Assembly (NCBI GenBank): GCA_964489835.1
Contig: CAZBBC010000181.1
Coordinates: 1 to 8,477 of the forward strand
DNA: 8,477 nucleotides
DNA from: CAZBBC01 sp964489835
Lineage (GTDB): Bacteria; Calditrichota; Calditrichia; JAJRVZ01
Direction: 5' to 3'
Shown: positions 8,001 through 8,477 of the stretch, in pieces
Numbering within the stretch: position 1 is the stretch's first letter
Layout: every line of letters begins with the position of its first letter
Notes under the pieces: generated by a model
The model's input: the letters and a program-made list of their open reading frames with translations, nothing else
What the model was told of the DNA's origin: nothing
The model's database searches: none
Translations under genes and position numbers: made by a program

Positions 8001-8166
8001 GCCCGACAGAAAAAGTTTCCCAATCATTGTCATTATAAGAGACTGCTTCTGCCCCTTTTAAGTCTCCCTCTTTAAAACGAATATCATCAATAGGAGAAAC
8101 ATCGGTGTAAATATTTTCTCTGATCGTGTTGATCTTTTTTAGCAAATTTCCCGTATAAACATCCAT
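5026..8166 (-). CDS. GH38 alpha-mannosidase, long MAN2C1/Ams1-like form
   Basis: A complete 1046-residue glycoside hydrolase family 38 enzyme, hydrolysing terminal alpha-mannosyl residues with retention. The catalytic barrel starts near residue 242. The metal ligands and nucleophile are visible: H250 and D252 in NSHLDIAW, D362 in WLPDVFGY (nucleophile and ligand) and H572 in NQFHDILPGSS. GGMWVEPDCN (320-329) and FGWGDGG (455-461) are further family motifs. Residues 1-230 form the N-terminal jelly-roll-like region of the long cytosolic enzymes (Ams1 and MAN2C1 are of similar length); residues about 620-1046 form the C-terminal beta domains (LENQFFAIDFNENGLITSVFD, 704-724). There is no signal peptide, so it should act in the cytoplasm on imported oligosaccharides. 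AAAGGA lies about 11 nt before the ATG, a longer gap than in the other genes; no later in-frame ATG precedes the catalytic domain. The family's metal is zinc or cobalt. A nine-A run at codons 237-240 is notable. Exact linkage preference is unknown. Confidence 0.95.
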   Translation of the reverse strand: MDVYTGNLLKKINTIRENIYTDVSPIDDIRFKEGDLKGAEAVSYNDNDWETFSVGQFWGGRDLTCWFRIPIEIPPENAGKRYAVIIQPGKRYFFDASQGGDYREYEWLVYLDGIPLQSIDIRRNEVVLWDKLVPGKKHLLAIEAFSGLETHQHRLEQADLVIIDGESEDFYYNAKIAFETLQSADENHPDGPRIYNTLKKSLLLVDFLQIGQPAFYQSIKKANQLIKKELFSDDTPKKNHPTVVSVGNSHLDIAWMWQTKHSRKKAARTFSNTLRLMEIYPEYRFIQSQAQIYSFLKESYPSIYERIKEKIKNGRLEATGGMWVEPDCNIPNGESLIRQFLYGKRFFEKEFGKENKVVWLPDVFGYCYSLPQIIAKCGLRYFMTTKMSWSQFIKIPNDTFYWEGLDGTRILTHFISTPDPRGWQDYSADLNPKFVKGCWDNYKQKKENKEILFAFGWGDGGCGPTRDMLENSKRLPFMNDIIPNHRQGGVEDFFADLEERVIQLPIWSDELYLQFHRGCYTSQGWIKKKNRQSEILYHNTELFCTIDFLKSGVYPQTDLNKGWELILINQFHDILPGSSIPEVYEDCRKEYQKIESIGEKHLGRALENISSGAISTGSGKKMVVFNALSWKRSDLIRFPIKDMKPLQITDDSGKEISYQVTEGKDEVIAYVHDIPSTGYRYYNIQNKESALNFSSSLKISKNHLENQFFAIDFNENGLITSVFDKHSNREVVEAGKAANILQIFEDRPLRNNAWDIDVFYQDKCVELTELDHIEVIEKGPIRGGLRLKRKFLDSEIIQNIYIYKDIPRIDFYTDVNWQQHETLLKVAFPVNIHANKATYDIPYGNIQRPTHWNTLWDLGRFEVAAQKWADLSEGDYGVSLLNDCKYGYDIKENVIRLTLIKSAIAPDPNADIGHHSFAYSLYPHPGDWRRGGTVQEAYHFNYQPMVKIVKSASDKKSEKTYSFVETDSENVIVETVKKSEDSESVVIRAYEMYNQRGTVQFTFAHPLKNIWECNMLEKDKKRIDFTGNRVTVNFKPYEIKTLMIEF

Positions 8167-8282
8167 GAAGTATGCTTTCCTTTAATTATTATTTATATAA
8201 TACTATAAGTGTCCGGTTAAAATTTTTGTTAACTTTAATTTTAATAATAGTTTTTATTGTTAAATACAATATGTACACATTT
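8167..8282 (-). promoter_or_regulatory. AT-rich leader and probable promoter region of the mannosidase gene
   Basis: This very AT-rich stretch separates the mannosidase ATG from the REP-like hairpins and is the only space available for its promoter if the transposase transcript does not read through. TATAGTATTAT-type sequence lies about 35-45 nt upstream of the start, but no -35 box at a standard distance stands out, so no promoter is named. An open frame across this region on the plus strand ends inside the repeats and is not considered a gene. Confidence 0.3.
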
Positions 8283-8310
8283 ATGTCCCGTAGGGACATG
8301 ATATTTATAG
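8283..8310 (+). repeat. REP-like hairpin, copy 1
   Basis: ATGTCCC (8283-8289) pairs with GGGACAT (8293-8299) around GTA, a 7-bp perfect stem. The following TGATATTTA tail is shared with copy 2 downstream (GTAATATCTA there), giving a shared pattern GTCCCGT(C)AGGGACRTRATATYTA. The conserved tail gives the element a direction, and both copies point the same way. Placement next to a Y1 transposase end suggests a REP-type repeat mobilised by that enzyme family. Confidence 0.75.
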
Positions 8311-8334
8311 TAAGATCAAATCCTAAGAAAAACC

Positions 8335-8361
8335 TAGTCCCGTCAGGGACGTAATATCTAC
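8335..8361 (+). repeat. REP-like hairpin, copy 2, overlapping the transposase stop codon
   Basis: GTCCC (8337-8341) pairs with GGGAC (8346-8350) around GTCA; the one-base-longer loop distinguishes it from copy 1, which starts 52 nt to the left. Its conserved tail (8351-8360) contains the complement of the TAG stop of the transposase gene, so the repeat provides the end of that reading frame. This matches a terminal structure of the mobile element or its associated REP. Confidence 0.75.
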
Positions 8362-8477
8362 TCTATGTCCTTTAAAATATATCTCTCATTATAAAGTATG
8401 TCAAAACGATTCAACAAGTCCTTATATTCTTCTTGAAACGATTTCCTCTTGTGATGTTGCTCCTGGTTCCTTATATA
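8358..8477 (-). CDS. C-terminal end of an IS200-like / REP-associated tyrosine transposase (Y1_Tnp), 5' part off the right edge
   Basis: The last 39 codons are in frame from the window edge to the TAG at 8360-8358. The sequence YIRNQEQHHKRKSFQEEY, then LLNRF..LYNERYIL, is the characteristic C-terminal tail of the single-strand HUH (Y1) transposases annotated as IS200-like or REP-associated, which usually reads NQEEHH+KxSFQEEY followed by a YDE+Y motif. The HUH motif and catalytic tyrosine lie outside the window, so activity cannot be judged. These enzymes cut and join single-stranded DNA at hairpins next to the gene. Two GTCCC/GGGAC hairpins sit directly after the stop codon, the nearer starting to pair 7 nt beyond it, which is the expected arrangement. 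Family confidence is high despite the short length because the tail is distinctive. Confidence 0.85.
   Translation of the reverse strand, partial: YIRNQEQHHKRKSFQEEYKDLLNRFDILYNERYILKDIE

Noticed and set aside
3277..8166. Single operon of mannosidase, Asp-box gene and receptor
   Set aside because: Intergenic distances of about 570 and 680 nt, filled with repeats, and separate ribosome-binding sites argue for independent transcription units.
8172..8354. 60-codon plus-strand frame with a hydrophobic stretch
   Set aside because: It spans the AT-rich leader of the mannosidase gene and both REP-like repeats, has no clear ribosome-binding site, and its C-terminus is translated repeat sequence.

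Overview
The window looks like a scaffold from a metagenome-derived genome of the FCB superphylum (Bacteroidota, Calditrichota, KSB1, Marinimicrobia and relatives). Three things point that way: an outer-membrane TonB-dependent receptor with an N-terminal carboxypeptidase-regulatory-like domain, secreted and cytosolic carbohydrate-active enzymes, and intergenic regions full of short palindromic repeats. A run of exactly 100 N marks a scaffold join. The phylum-level placement is inference, because there is no rRNA or marker gene.

All four genes lie on the minus strand. From right to left (direction of transcription) they are: (1) 8358-8477, the last 39 residues of an IS200-like / REP-associated (Y1_Tnp) transposase that enters from the right edge, with two REP-like hairpins just beyond it; (2) 5026-8166, a complete 1046-residue GH38 alpha-mannosidase of the long MAN2C1/Ams1 type, without a signal peptide; (3) 3277-4455, a secreted 392-residue Asp-box (BNR) protein of the sialidase superfamily; (4) 1-2597, a TonB-dependent receptor whose C-terminus lies beyond the left edge. 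Receptor, exported glycan-binding or glycan-cleaving protein and intracellular mannosidase together suggest uptake and breakdown of glycans, perhaps mannose- or sialic-acid-containing glycoconjugates. The genes are separated by about 570 and 680 nt, so they are probably separate transcription units. No SusD-like gene is present, so a classical Sus-type locus cannot be claimed.

The intergenic regions are the unusual part. They hold at least five different palindromic or inverted repeat families: REP-like GTCCC/GGGAC hairpins abutting the transposase; a cluster of three hairpins at 4785-4903; two inverted copies of a 33-nt CCCC/GGGG element at 4572-4604 and 4659-4691; a 14-bp-arm hairpin at 3185-3215; and a MITE-like element at 2718-2994 whose ends are inverted triplets of a degenerate 9-mer. 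The assembly gap sits inside this last element, and an exact 55-bp sequence is repeated on its two sides, which looks like an assembly k-mer overlap rather than biology. No tRNA, rRNA, CRISPR array, riboswitch or convincing intrinsic terminator was seen.
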